From positions 17,616 to 81,615 of the forward strand of contig VGEY01000005.1 in NCBI GenBank assembly GCA_016869075.1: a DNA stretch of 64,000 bases, read 5' to 3'. The notes below the pieces were generated by a model. The model searched no databases. It was not told the DNA's origin and worked only from the letters and a program-made list of their open reading frames with translations. Below, piece by piece: positions 8,056 to 17,006 of the stretch. Within the stretch, counting starts at the first letter, position 1. Every line of letters begins with the position of its first letter. Both the position numbers and the translations under genes were made by a program. This DNA comes from Alphaproteobacteria bacterium. Lineage in GTDB: Bacteria; Pseudomonadota; Alphaproteobacteria; Paracaedibacterales; VGCI01.

Positions 8056-9708
8056 TCATTCTCCAAAAGTAAATGCATATGCTTGCAATCCATCATCCAA
8101 GGCAGAAATTTCAACTATACCTTCTGCCAAAGATGGAAGAGAGATTAACTCGTAAAGAGTATCTTTTGTTACTTCTATTTCATTATGTTGAACATCTTCG
8201 CCAGCATAATTTTCAACAGCGGAATCCTTAAAGCTGATCCGTGCCTTAATTGGCTTTTGCGTTAAACTTCCTAAAACCAAAAAAACTTTGCGCGCTCTAA
8301 AATGAAGCTTGAGTTTTGCTTCCTTTTCTTGTGCTGTTATATTTTCTTTTCCTACTCTCCATTTTCCTTCTAATGACCATTTATGAAGTGCAATATTTTT
8401 TAAGGAAGGATAGTCGAATGAATGATCGCGTACTATTTTAGCAGGGTTAGAGAAGCGATCCGCACGTTCATACCCCAAATATGTTTCAGGCGTTAGGGAG
8501 ACTGGGATAGAATCTTTTCTTTCAACTCCAATTTCCATAGATTTTAGTCCAAGTAAATACCGAATGTTTGATTCAGTAGTATCCTCATCCCCTTCTCCAA
8601 AGTGCACATAAACAATTTGCCCTTCTCGATTAATCAAATAATGAGCAGGCCAATATCGATTTTGAAAGGCCAGCCATGTCCTTAAATTGTTATCCAATGC
8701 AACAGGATATTTAATATTATATTTTTTCACAGCAGCTTGGACATTTCCCAATTTTTTTTCAAATCCGAATTCAGGAGAATGAATTCCAAGAATAATCAAA
8801 CCATGAGGACGGTAAGTTTCATCCCATCTTGTGAGTGTTGGTAGGGTTCGTATGCAGTTTATGCAAGAATAAGTCCAAAAGTCGACAAGAACAACTTTTC
8901 CTTTTAACTGACTCAAGCGCAGCGATGACGAATTTATCCATTGGTCTATGCCAACAATTTCAGGCGCCATATAAGGTGAGGGGAGACCATGAATTAAACC
9001 AAATTCACTGGGCACCTTTTTTCCGTCATTTCTTTTGCTTGGCTCCAACCACATATCTTCTCCCCAAATTGAAAATGCAAGCCCAAATAAAACAGTAATC
9101 CCTAAAATTTTTCTAATAAGTTGGGTATAGGATTTTAAAAAAGAAATTTGCTCAATTATTTTTCTTCCCATCAGCACAAGAATTAACATGGGTATACTTA
9201 CTCCCGCTGAAAATGATAGGAGCACCAAAAATGAATCAAAAGTTGTTTGTTGCGTAATTGTTTGGACAATAACTGCAGCCATAATAGGCCCTGCACATGG
9301 AACCCATATACACCCAATGGCAACACCTAATATAATCCCCCCCGAAAAACCTGTTTGTCCTTCTTGCTGTTGAGCTATTTTTTCTCCGACAAGTGCAAAC
9401 AAATTAGACCAATGTGTAAATTTTTCACTTAAATAATCAAAGATAAGAACCAAACTAAAGATGAAAAGAAAGGAATAAGACACGTATCGAATGATTTCGA
9501 TATCAACACCCAATCTAACAACAATGCTACGTGATAAAAATGTAAGAGCAACGAAAGAACTGATAAATCCAACAATTATACCATAAGGGCGCCATTTTGC
9601 TCCTTCAATTCCCAAGGATAAAACAATAGGAAGAATCGGCAAAATACAAGGAGATAGAATAAGCCCCAAGCCTTCTAAGAAGGCAAGCCCGTACGTAAAT
9701 AAACTCAT
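8056..9708 (-). CDS. dipZ: DipZ-like CcdA-thioredoxin fusion, thiol-redox membrane protein
   Basis: A 550-residue fusion. Residues 1-215 form a CcdA/DsbD-type transmembrane domain with its paired cysteines (SPCILPILP at C21 and VPCAGP at C138) that pass reducing power across the inner membrane. Residues about 240-375 are a periplasmic TlpA/AhpC-like thioredoxin domain with active site C282-I-N-C285 inside DFWTYSCINCIRTLP. Residues about 400-550 form a beta-rich domain ending AYAFTFGE, matching the third domain of Mycobacterium DipZ, which is related to carbohydrate-binding folds. It likely delivers electrons from cytoplasmic thioredoxin to periplasmic disulfides; the target is unknown. It is not next to cytochrome c maturation genes here. 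The ATG at 9708 immediately precedes the first membrane helix and fits the family start. Confidence 0.85.
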   Translation of the reverse strand: MSLFTYGLAFLEGLGLILSPCILPILPIVLSLGIEGAKWRPYGIIVGFISSFVALTFLSRSIVVRLGVDIEIIRYVSYSFLFIFSLVLIFDYLSEKFTHWSNLFALVGEKIAQQQEGQTGFSGGIILGVAIGCIWVPCAGPIMAAVIVQTITQQTTFDSFLVLLSFSAGVSIPMLILVLMGRKIIEQISFLKSYTQLIRKILGITVLFGLAFSIWGEDMWLEPSKRNDGKKVPSEFGLIHGLPSPYMAPEIVGIDQWINSSSLRLSQLKGKVVLVDFWTYSCINCIRTLPTLTRWDETYRPHGLIILGIHSPEFGFEKKLGNVQAAVKKYNIKYPVALDNNLRTWLAFQNRYWPAHYLINREGQIVYVHFGEGDEDTTESNIRYLLGLKSMEIGVERKDSIPVSLTPETYLGYERADRFSNPAKIVRDHSFDYPSLKNIALHKWSLEGKWRVGKENITAQEKEAKLKLHFRARKVFLVLGSLTQKPIKARISFKDSAVENYAGEDVQHNEIEVTKDTLYELISLPSLAEGIVEISALDDGLQAYAFTFGE

Positions 9709-9796
9709 ATCCTCTTCTCAAATATTTTACCTAACCCTCTTAATAAGAGTCATCCTAATAAAATAGTTTGTCAAGAATTGCCTAAAAAAAGCTAAC

Positions 9797-10861
9797 TTAT
9801 TTGAAATAATCCTTTACGCCACTATAGATACCAGATTTTTCCCCGTAACCTGTTCCTAAAAAATGAAGAGGAGATTGATGAACACCTTCGAGCTTCAAAA
9901 GACTTGAAACATTTACATCATGAATGTTTGCCGTCATCCAAGTAAGAACGCCTAATGAAGAAGCTACTAATTGAAAGGTTTGAGATAAATGACCTGCATC
10001 TAACAAAACCACTCTATATCCCCGTGAGTGAGGGTATTTCCACCATATCTTTCCAAAATACGCAACGAGAAAAACGCCAAATGCAATACCCCTTCCAAAG
10101 GGTTGTCCCATACATAAGGCGGAAATGTTATCATCATTAATAGCGTCATTTATAAGGACTAGCGCGTGCCTTTCAACGTCATAATGATATATACCAGGCT
10201 TAACCCCCTCAACATTATGAATAGACACATAAGCCTCATTTGGATGGAGTCCTCCTCCAGACGCACTTGTTTTCCGCATGCCGACTTCTCGAAGACCGGC
10301 GTCACTTAATTCTGCCCAGGGACCATGAAATAATCCAAACGTAACGAAAAGGAGCGTACTTAATATTTCACGTGAGACTGGACTTCCATTAAAATTACGT
10401 ATTGTTTGCCGCCCCTTTAAAATATCTAAAAAGGAGTGTTGATTCAAATAGCTCAAATCTGGTGTAGGCAAGGATGAAAAAGCACCTTCCCGCCTTATAA
10501 GCATTTTTGGTGGCATGATTTGTACAGCTGTTTCACAGTCAGATACATATTGAGCCACCCAATCTTCGATTGTTTCATGGGAGTCCTCTACAACATTTCG
10601 AGTACCAATATGAAAAATGTAAGACAGTTTATCCCACTGCCAAATGGGCACTGGCGGTGCTTCGGAAAGCAAAATACCTTCATTTAAAAGGGATTGATCA
10701 ATCTCGTTTAACTCCTCAACATTTCCGCGCGAATGAGTCACCAACCTCTCAAAATAGGCAAGAGACAACGTAAATTGCTGATGGTTTTTGTAATCCCAAA
10801 GAATGATGTCTTGATCTTTGAGTAAAAAAAACAAATCAGTATTTAAATGTAACTTAGGCAT
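9797..10861 (-). CDS. SagB-type FMN oxidoreductase (thiazole/oxazole dehydrogenase family)
   Basis: A 354-residue protein. Residues about 1-120 look like a poorly conserved N-terminal domain. Residues about 140-350 are a nitroreductase-fold domain with hallmarks of the SagB/ThcOx branch: a RQTIRNF FMN-binding start, KTSASGGGLHPNEAYV, then YPHSRGYRVVLLDAGHLSQ and a C-terminal LGTGYGE. Characterised SagB proteins oxidise thiazolines and oxazolines made by YcaO cyclodehydratases during RiPP maturation. No YcaO, E1-like partner, precursor peptide or exporter is visible next to it, so the substrate is unknown and a different oxidation is possible. It is divergently arranged from the thiamine-riboswitch transporter gene. 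Confidence 0.75.
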   Translation of the reverse strand: MPKLHLNTDLFFLLKDQDIILWDYKNHQQFTLSLAYFERLVTHSRGNVEELNEIDQSLLNEGILLSEAPPVPIWQWDKLSYIFHIGTRNVVEDSHETIEDWVAQYVSDCETAVQIMPPKMLIRREGAFSSLPTPDLSYLNQHSFLDILKGRQTIRNFNGSPVSREILSTLLFVTFGLFHGPWAELSDAGLREVGMRKTSASGGGLHPNEAYVSIHNVEGVKPGIYHYDVERHALVLINDAINDDNISALCMGQPFGRGIAFGVFLVAYFGKIWWKYPHSRGYRVVLLDAGHLSQTFQLVASSLGVLTWMTANIHDVNVSSLLKLEGVHQSPLHFLGTGYGEKSGIYSGVKDYFK

Positions 10862-11002
10862 GGCGATCCTTTCTTGTTTATTTTAAATGTTTCAGAGATC
10901 CACCCTATATTAAGGCGATATAATAACATCCTGAAGACACATGGACAAGCCTTGCATTCATAAAAATGATTGACCCATTTTTATTAACCCCTTTATAATG
11001 CC

Positions 11003-11098
11003 GTGAAGCCGGGGGTGCTAAGATCCTTTTCTTAGCTGAGAAAGCAGACCGCTTAACCCTTGAACCTGATCTGGTTTGTACCAGCGGAGGAAGCGCCC
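11003..11098 (+). promoter_or_regulatory. TPP (THI-box) riboswitch controlling the downstream MFS gene
   Basis: The conserved THI-element blocks appear in order: GGGGGTGCT (11011-11019), a perfect 7-bp stem GCTAAGA/TCTTAGC (11017-11023 with 11030-11036), CTGAGA (11036-11041), ACCCTTGAACCTGATCTGG (11056-11074), then stem CTGG/CCAG (11071-11074 with 11081-11084) and GCGGAGGAAGC. The ribosome site GGAGGAAG (11086-11093) is itself part of the conserved 3' end, 8 nt before the ATG at 11099, so ligand binding should block translation directly. The closing stem P1 is short. GGGTGC (11013-11018) could instead pair fully with GCGCCC (11093-11098) beside the start codon, a possible alternative fold. 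Confidence 0.93.
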
Positions 11099-12427
11099 AT
11101 GAAAAATAATGCCAAGAGAAATGTGAGCATACCAACTGCTCAAGCTTTTGATCAAAATATCAAAACACAGAATGCACCCCCGTTAAGAGCCCCCCTTTTT
11201 TTAACATCCATACTTGGTACAATCTTAGAATATTTTGAATATGCAATTTATGGGTTTTTAGCTCCCATGATTGCACAGCATTTCTTTTCTCAAAGCGACC
11301 CCACATCTGCACTCATAAATGCATTCGGTGTTTTTGCTGTAGGCTCTCTCTCTAAACCCATTGGGGCTTTAATTTTTGGACATCTTGGAGATACACAAGG
11401 AAGACGGTTATCCTTACGCTATAGCATGATTGGCATATCCATTCCGACATTTATTGTCGGTATTTTACCCGGCTATGACGTTTGGGGATGGGGCGCTGCT
11501 TTTGCTCTTATTTTATGTCGTATGTTACAAGGCATATTCATTGCTGGAGAATCTGACGGCGTACGCATTTACGTTTTTGAACATTTTGGTCATAAAAATC
11601 CTTGTTTGATGATTAATCTTGTTGGATGTGGTGCTTATATTGGAATCGCATTGGCAGCCTTTATCGCGACACAAATCTCAGATACGGGTGATGCCTGGAG
11701 ATACGTTTTTCTCGGTTGTAGCGCGTGTGGTATTGTCGTTTTCTTTTTAAGACGATTTCTTGTTGAAACCCCCCCTTTTTTAGAATATCGACACAAGCAT
11801 CCATCTTCCTCTATTCCTATGAAAAAGATTGTTCAGTACAATTGGCGTGCACTCGTGCGAACCATTATGATTTGTGGGGCTGGAGGAGGAGCTTATCATT
11901 TTTTCCTCGTGTTCCAAGGAATGTACCTCTCAAAAATTTTAGAACTTATTTCCTTTGAAGAAGCCACTTTTTATGGTTTTTGGTTAACGGGAGTGTATGT
12001 GGTTTTTCTCCCAATTGCTGGATGGGCAGCAGATATTTGGGGACTTTCACGCACAGCAAAAATTGGTGGTTTATTAACTTTAAGCCACCTTCTAGTTCAC
12101 ATCGGAATGATTATAAATGGCATCGTTTTTTTCCCCATCATGTTTTCTACAACTATCTCAATGGTTTTCTTCTTTGCACCTGCATTTCTTTTTCTTCTTA
12201 AGCATTATGATGTAGGGATTCGATTTCGTTGTTTAAGCCTTGGCCACACCATTGGTTCCATGCTTTTCTCGGGGAGTACTCCTGTCGTTTGCCTTTTTCT
12301 TTGGAAAAATACGCTCACTTCCTACATACCCTATTTATATTTTCTATTTCTTGTGAGCATGGGACTTGCTGCCTTTGTTTTAAACGGTAAAAGTAAATCC
12401 AGTCCTCTTAGGCGGCTTTGTTTTTAA
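11099..12427 (+). CDS. MFS transporter under TPP riboswitch, candidate thiamine or thiamine-precursor importer
   Basis: A 442-residue major facilitator with about 12 membrane segments, of the metabolite:H+ symporter (ProP-like) type: the LEYFEYAIYGFLAP first helix, FGHLGDTQGRR loop 2-3 signature, and RMLQGIFIAGESDG in helix 4. I start it at the ATG at 11099, not at the in-frame TTG at 11060, because the earlier codons lie inside the riboswitch. Control by thiamine pyrophosphate implies that the substrate is thiamine, a phosphate ester, or a pyrimidine/thiazole precursor. This is inference, since MHS-family members carry diverse organic ions. No thiamine biosynthesis genes are in the window, which fits an organism that imports the vitamin. 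Its 3' end overlaps convergent mutY by 20 bp. Confidence 0.85.
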   Translation: MKNNAKRNVSIPTAQAFDQNIKTQNAPPLRAPLFLTSILGTILEYFEYAIYGFLAPMIAQHFFSQSDPTSALINAFGVFAVGSLSKPIGALIFGHLGDTQGRRLSLRYSMIGISIPTFIVGILPGYDVWGWGAAFALILCRMLQGIFIAGESDGVRIYVFEHFGHKNPCLMINLVGCGAYIGIALAAFIATQISDTGDAWRYVFLGCSACGIVVFFLRRFLVETPPFLEYRHKHPSSSIPMKKIVQYNWRALVRTIMICGAGGGAYHFFLVFQGMYLSKILELISFEEATFYGFWLTGVYVVFLPIAGWAADIWGLSRTAKIGGLLTLSHLLVHIGMIINGIVFFPIMFSTTISMVFFFAPAFLFLLKHYDVGIRFRCLSLGHTIGSMLFSGSTPVVCLFLWKNTLTSYIPYLYFLFLVSMGLAAFVLNGKSKSSPLRRLCF

Positions 12428-13499
12428 GGCTCTGGGCTTGAGTTGCATATCGAATTACTTTTTTCATAACGGATGGAAATGCGTAAGTATTCAAATGATC
12501 CAAAGAACTCCAAACTCCCTTCCCTAATAAATTTGTGTGACCCTTTGCGATCCTCAATTCCAAATGAAAATGAGTAAACGTGTGAAGAATCGGAAGAGGA
12601 AGAAATTCCCATTTATGTACCCCTTTTGGTGCCTGTAAGAGCATTGTGTGGTCTTCTATGTCCCGTGGACTTTCCTTCCACTCGGTTGTAGGGATTCCCA
12701 TCAAGCCTGCCAACAGCCCCTTATTCGGTCTCTTTTCTATCAAAATCTCACCTCTGTCATTCTCAATCCAAAAAACAATTCCATACCGTCGTGGTTTGGT
12801 CTCCTTGGGAGCTGGAAATGGCAGTTTCTTTGCTATTCCCTTACGAAAACCTTTACATAAACCTTGCAGGGGACACATTTCACATGCGGGGAGGTGAGGA
12901 CGACAAATCGTTGCCCCTAAATCCATTAATCCCTGCGCAAAATCTCCACTACGTTTAGAAGGAATTACACAGCTTACAAATTTCTCAATCTCTTTCTTTA
13001 ATGTTGGCAAGGGGGTTTTTATAGCAAGGAGTCGTGAAAAGACACGTACAACGTTTCCATCCACAGGAACTGTGGGTTGATTAAACCCTATGGCTGCAAT
13101 TGCAGCAGCCGTATAAGGTCCAACTCCTGGTAAGGTAAGAAGTTCTTCTTCCTTTTGTGGCATATCTCCATTGAAATTTTGGACGAGAATTTGGGCACAC
13201 CGATGAAGATTCCGTGCACGATTATAATACCCTAATCCTTGCCATGCGTGAAAAATTTCATCGAGGGTTGCTTTTGACAATGACTGTATTGTTGGCCATA
13301 GCGAAATAAAACGTGTGAAATAATCTTCTACAACTCCCGTGGTGGTTTGTTGGAGCATTATTTCACTCAACCATACATGATAAGGGTTAGGGGAAATACC
13401 AGGTCTTGCACGCCACGGAAATTGCCGCTGATAGGTATCGTACCACTTTAAAAGTAGGCTTTCTAAAAGATCTTTTTGTAAATTTTTTTCTGAATTCAT
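12408..13499 (-). CDS. mutY: A/G-specific adenine DNA glycosylase MutY
   Basis: A 363-residue base-excision repair enzyme that removes adenine mispaired with 8-oxoguanine. The catalytic glutamate is E46 (LSEIMLQQT), the helix-hairpin-helix with PGVGPYTA lies at about 124-131, and the catalytic aspartate is D147 (VDGNV). The 4Fe-4S loop is C199-x6-C206-x2-C209-x5-C215. Residues from about 230 form the NUDIX-like domain that reads 8-oxoG. Length is normal for the family. A 27-bp gap separates it from the upstream metallopeptidase gene, suggesting one transcript. The last 20 bp overlap the end of the convergent transporter gene. Confidence 0.95.
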   Translation of the reverse strand: MNSEKNLQKDLLESLLLKWYDTYQRQFPWRARPGISPNPYHVWLSEIMLQQTTTGVVEDYFTRFISLWPTIQSLSKATLDEIFHAWQGLGYYNRARNLHRCAQILVQNFNGDMPQKEEELLTLPGVGPYTAAAIAAIGFNQPTVPVDGNVVRVFSRLLAIKTPLPTLKKEIEKFVSCVIPSKRSGDFAQGLMDLGATICRPHLPACEMCPLQGLCKGFRKGIAKKLPFPAPKETKPRRYGIVFWIENDRGEILIEKRPNKGLLAGLMGIPTTEWKESPRDIEDHTMLLQAPKGVHKWEFLPLPILHTFTHFHLELRIAKGHTNLLGKGVWSSLDHLNTYAFPSVMKKVIRYATQAQSLKNKAA

Positions 13500-13526
13500 T
13501 TCAAAACTAGATTTTCTAAAGCAAAG

Positions 13527-14225
13527 CTACAAGCCATATTGAAATAGGGTTTTTCCATTCTTGCGTAACCATTGACGAAGCACTTTATATTCAGGACAAA
13601 GCCCTTCAACAATTTGCCAAAAGTGAGGACTATGGTCCATATGGATTAAATGAGCAACTTCATGGGCACACAAATAGTCAGCTACTTGCTCAGGTGCGAA
13701 AATCAATCTCCAAGAATAGGATATATTCCCATCGGCGCTACAACTTCCCCAACGACTTTTCGTTTCACGCAAGGTGATACGTTTCACTTCTTTTTGAATC
13801 TGAGCAGCAAGAATTAATGTGCGTTCTTGTAAGAAGTTTCGAGCAACCTGCTGAAGAGCTTTTTGAACAAAGGAGCCAAAATGTTCCATAGGTGCATGAA
13901 TCAAAAGATGATTATCTCCCCACCATGAACGAAATGTGGTCGATACTTTATGACGCAGTTCATAATTTTTTCCGAGAATGGGTAAAATTAATCCTTCAGT
14001 AAAAGAAATTTTTGGTGGACTTGTTATAAGTTGTTTTTCAATCCAAGGATGTGATTTTTCAAGAAATGTAAAAGCTAAACTCTTCGAATACCTTGGAGGA
14101 TGGGTAAGGATAATTTGCCCACCTCCTTCTGTACTCCATCGTAATGTTAAGCGCCGTGCTTTAGAATTTTTTCTTAACACCAGGGGAAAGGGCTTACCTT
14201 TAATCTGGAGATAAGATGGCAGCAC
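13527..14225 (-). CDS. YgjP-like zinc metallopeptidase (M48/SprT-related)
   Basis: A 232-residue protein of the widespread DUF45/YgjP family. The zinc site is H188-E189-V-A-H192 followed by H198 in HMDHSPHFW, and the preceding WGSCSADGNISYSWRL is the family's conserved strand-turn-strand. The N-terminal half (RLTLRW..., PILGKNYELR) is the usual beta-rich region. E. coli YgjP has been reported to act on UTP as a pyrophosphatase, while the fold is that of a protease, so the substrate is unsettled. No signal peptide; cytosolic. It sits 2 bp downstream of the XRE regulator gene and 27 bp upstream of mutY, so these form one minus-strand operon. Confidence 0.85.
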   Translation of the reverse strand: MLPSYLQIKGKPFPLVLRKNSKARRLTLRWSTEGGGQIILTHPPRYSKSLAFTFLEKSHPWIEKQLITSPPKISFTEGLILPILGKNYELRHKVSTTFRSWWGDNHLLIHAPMEHFGSFVQKALQQVARNFLQERTLILAAQIQKEVKRITLRETKSRWGSCSADGNISYSWRLIFAPEQVADYLCAHEVAHLIHMDHSPHFWQIVEGLCPEYKVLRQWLRKNGKTLFQYGL

Positions 14226-14227
14226 TC

Positions 14228-14677
14228 TTAAGAACGCCCTTTCCTGGTCGGATTTTCTCTTTGATATTCTTCGGCCAGCCCCTTAACAAGCTTCAAAATT
14301 TTTCTGCGTTGACTTACATCTTGAATTTGATGATAGGCACGCATTAATTCTAGAGTTTCTCTTTTCAATACAGGATCTGCTTCGTAGGAAGAGTCTCCTT
14401 CTTCTGCCAAGCCGAGTTCACTAAACCCCTCAAAAAAATATGAAATGGGCGTTTGTAAAATTTGGCTCATCTCATATAATCGGCTAGCCCCAATGCGGTT
14501 TGCTCCTCGCTCATATTTTTGAACTTGTTGAAATGAAAGACCAATTGCTGCACCTAATTGATCTTGACTCAAGCCCAATGCTGACCGCCGAAGTCTTACG
14601 CGACTTCCAACGTGGATATCAACATCATGTGGTTTCCCCTTTTTGTAAGAGGATAATTCTTGATTTAACATATCCAT
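14228..14677 (-). CDS. XRE/Cro-CI family transcriptional regulator
   Basis: A 149-residue protein with a helix-turn-helix at about residues 24-78 (VRLRRSALGLSQDQLGAAIG, then FQQVQKYERGANRI, the recognition region). The rest is a short helical C-terminus. This compact form, with PISYFFEGF after the HTH and a helical C-terminus, is common in alphaproteobacteria. It lies 12 bp after lnt and 2 bp before the YgjP-like gene on the same strand. Its target genes are not evident. Confidence 0.85.
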   Translation of the reverse strand: MDMLNQELSSYKKGKPHDVDIHVGSRVRLRRSALGLSQDQLGAAIGLSFQQVQKYERGANRIGASRLYEMSQILQTPISYFFEGFSELGLAEEGDSSYEADPVLKRETLELMRAYHQIQDVSQRRKILKLVKGLAEEYQRENPTRKGRS

Positions 14678-14689
14678 TTTTCTTTCTTA

Positions 14690-16216
14690 TTATATTTTAC
14701 TTTTCTTCATCTGACGGGAGCGATAGGTGTATGCCATAATGAGTAATACTAGCACCATACTAACAAAAATTAGCTCTCCCCATTGCGCATACAGGGTAAC
14801 ATATTCAAGACGTTTTGGCAAAGAAAAGTCGATAAAGCCAATTTCATCGAGTTCCAAGCGATAGAGTATACGCCCATACGAATCTATGACGGCAGAAATT
14901 CCATTGTTGGCAGCTCTAATAAGCGGCATTCCTTCTTCGATTGCACGCACACGAACGATCTGTAAATGTTGATACGGGCCAGCACTATGCCCATACCAGG
15001 CATCATTTGTAATATTTAACATCCAAAAGGGTCTGTTTTTTTCATCCACAACAGCATGCGGAAATATAGCTTCATAGCAAATCAAAGGACTGACGCTGGG
15101 AAGTCCAGGCAGAGGCAACGTTATTACGCCAGAACCGGGTGTATAATCTTGATCCCCGTAGGTTAATTTTTTAAGTGTTATAAGAGAACGTAAGGGCATA
15201 TATTCCCCAAATGGAACCAAATGAGACTTATCATAGACACCAACCATATTTCCTTGACTATTTAGGGCTAACAAGCTTGTGTGTAAAAGTCCGTTCACTT
15301 CTCTAGGGGCTCCAAATAATATCATCCCCCCAATAGGTGCAGCACTGGCTAACAAGCTTATAAGGGGAGGTGATTTTTCAACCACGACGGTTACACTTGA
15401 TTCTGGCCAAATTACAGCTGCTAAGGGCTTTTCAGCTTCTAAGTGAGATAAGGCAATATAGCGTTCTAAATTTTCTTGGAAATGCTCTGCCAACCATTTT
15501 GTTTGTTGGGGAATACTTGCTTGGACAATACGTAAATTTACCCCTAAATCTTTTACGGCATCTTTTGAAGATTGGGTTACGCGATAATTCCCCCAGAAAC
15601 TCAGAATACATATCCCTAAAATTACGCTCATATACCAACCTTTATGTCTTGTAGCAAAGATACACGCGCTTAAAACTGTGAGGAGTGATAAACCATATAT
15701 TCCTATAACGGATGTGGTTTGAAGCATCCATATATCCCATGTGTATCCTATTAAATTCCAGGGCAAACCAGTTAAAATATGACCTCTTAACCACTCACCT
15801 ATCGACCAGAAGGCAACAAAAGCAAAAACGCGGGCAATAGGAGATTTTACGGCCCAGCATGTGGCAAGAGAAACAAAGGCAGGAAAGAATGCCAACCCTA
15901 TGGGAAGACCAACAGCAGCAAAAGGAACGGCATACCACATCTCGAGGGTTCGGGGAGCATTGCCAAGCCAGTAGAGACTCCCTAAGAAATAACCAAAACC
16001 AAAGACCCAGCCTAACCAAAAAATCTTTTTTAAAGAGTCTTCATTTTCAAGAAGAATTAAAAAACCTGAAAAGGCAAGTGGAAGAATAAACCAGTAATGG
16101 AGAGGTGGCATTGATAAAGCAGCTAACCCCCCCAATATTCCGCTCACTACTAAGGGATTGAGAGCAATCAAGTAGAGGACCCAAGAAGAAAATTTTAATT
16201 GAATAGTTCGAAGCAT
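14690..16216 (-). CDS. lnt: Apolipoprotein N-acyltransferase Lnt
   Basis: A 508-residue inner-membrane enzyme that adds the third acyl chain to lipoproteins, required in most Gram-negative bacteria before Lol export. The N-terminal about 215 residues hold multiple membrane helices and the rest is a nitrilase-fold periplasmic domain. The catalytic triad is visible as E272 (WPESSV), K330 (YDKSHLVPFGEY) and C380 (SPLICYEAIFP), close to E267/K335/C387 of E. coli. One C-terminal helix follows. It heads the minus-strand series lnt, XRE regulator, YgjP-like gene and mutY. Confidence 0.95.
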   Translation of the reverse strand: MLRTIQLKFSSWVLYLIALNPLVVSGILGGLAALSMPPLHYWFILPLAFSGFLILLENEDSLKKIFWLGWVFGFGYFLGSLYWLGNAPRTLEMWYAVPFAAVGLPIGLAFFPAFVSLATCWAVKSPIARVFAFVAFWSIGEWLRGHILTGLPWNLIGYTWDIWMLQTTSVIGIYGLSLLTVLSACIFATRHKGWYMSVILGICILSFWGNYRVTQSSKDAVKDLGVNLRIVQASIPQQTKWLAEHFQENLERYIALSHLEAEKPLAAVIWPESSVTVVVEKSPPLISLLASAAPIGGMILFGAPREVNGLLHTSLLALNSQGNMVGVYDKSHLVPFGEYMPLRSLITLKKLTYGDQDYTPGSGVITLPLPGLPSVSPLICYEAIFPHAVVDEKNRPFWMLNITNDAWYGHSAGPYQHLQIVRVRAIEEGMPLIRAANNGISAVIDSYGRILYRLELDEIGFIDFSLPKRLEYVTLYAQWGELIFVSMVLVLLIMAYTYRSRQMKKSKI

Positions 16217-16296
16217 GCTTATCGTCTTTAATTATGACAGCGAAAAGAAAAATGATTTTCTTCCACCTTGCATTTACCTATTTTAATGGATTTACC

Positions 16297-16875
16297 CTAA
16301 AGGATTTCGCATACTTCGTCAAATGTAAGACGCGGAGCACGGGGGTATAATTTTGAAGAATCTCCGTAACCAAGATTGCACAAAAAATTGGACTTAAATT
16401 GTGTGTTTTCAAAAAATGCTTTATCAACAGCTTCATTATTAAAACCGGACATTGGTCCACAATCTAATCCCAATGCTCTTGCAGCAAGCATGAAATAAGC
16501 ACCTTGTAAAGTTCCATTTCTAAAGGCTGTTGTTTGGATATGAAGGGCTTTACCAACAAACCAACTACGGGCATCTGCATGAGGGAAAAGCTTGGGAAGC
16601 TGCTCATAAAACTCAAGATTATAAGCTATTATGGCCGTTACAGGAGCAAGCATAGTTTTTGTGACATTCCCAGCATCCAAACAGGGTTTTAGTTTTTCTT
16701 TTGCTTCTTTTGATTTTATAAAGGCAATATGAATCGGACAACAATTTGCACTAGTGGGTCCCATTTTTGCCAGATCGTATATCTCACGTAAAATGGAATC
16801 TTCAACGGGTTTGTCTTGCCAAGCAGAGTGTGTCCGTGCTTTTAAGAATACATCATCTAGAAAATTTATTGTCAT
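16297..16875 (-). CDS. RutE/HadB-like nitroreductase family protein
   Basis: A 192-residue FMN-dependent oxidoreductase of the malonic semialdehyde reductase RutE-like branch. Recognisable blocks are [32 protein letters not shown] at the N-terminus, [10 protein letters not shown] in the core, and [13 protein letters not shown] near the C-terminus. Enzymes of this group reduce small aldehydes or nitro compounds with NAD(P)H. No rut pyrimidine-degradation genes are nearby, so the physiological substrate is unknown. It stands alone between lnt and lolA. Confidence 0.8.
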   Translation of the reverse strand: MTINFLDDVFLKARTHSAWQDKPVEDSILREIYDLAKMGPTSANCCPIHIAFIKSKEAKEKLKPCLDAGNVTKTMLAPVTAIIAYNLEFYEQLPKLFPHADARSWFVGKALHIQTTAFRNGTLQGAYFMLAARALGLDCGPMSGFNNEAVDKAFFENTQFKSNFLCNLGYGDSSKLYPRAPRLTFDEVCEIL

Positions 16876-17006
16876 TTGCTCTCTTCCTATTTATTACCTA
16901 TTCTAAAAAAAGAGTGTTACAATATTCTTAACTATTAACTTTATGGCACATAAATTGACACCAGTGGGAAAAAATCTCAGAAAGAAAGTGAAAGCGGAGG
17001 AAACAA

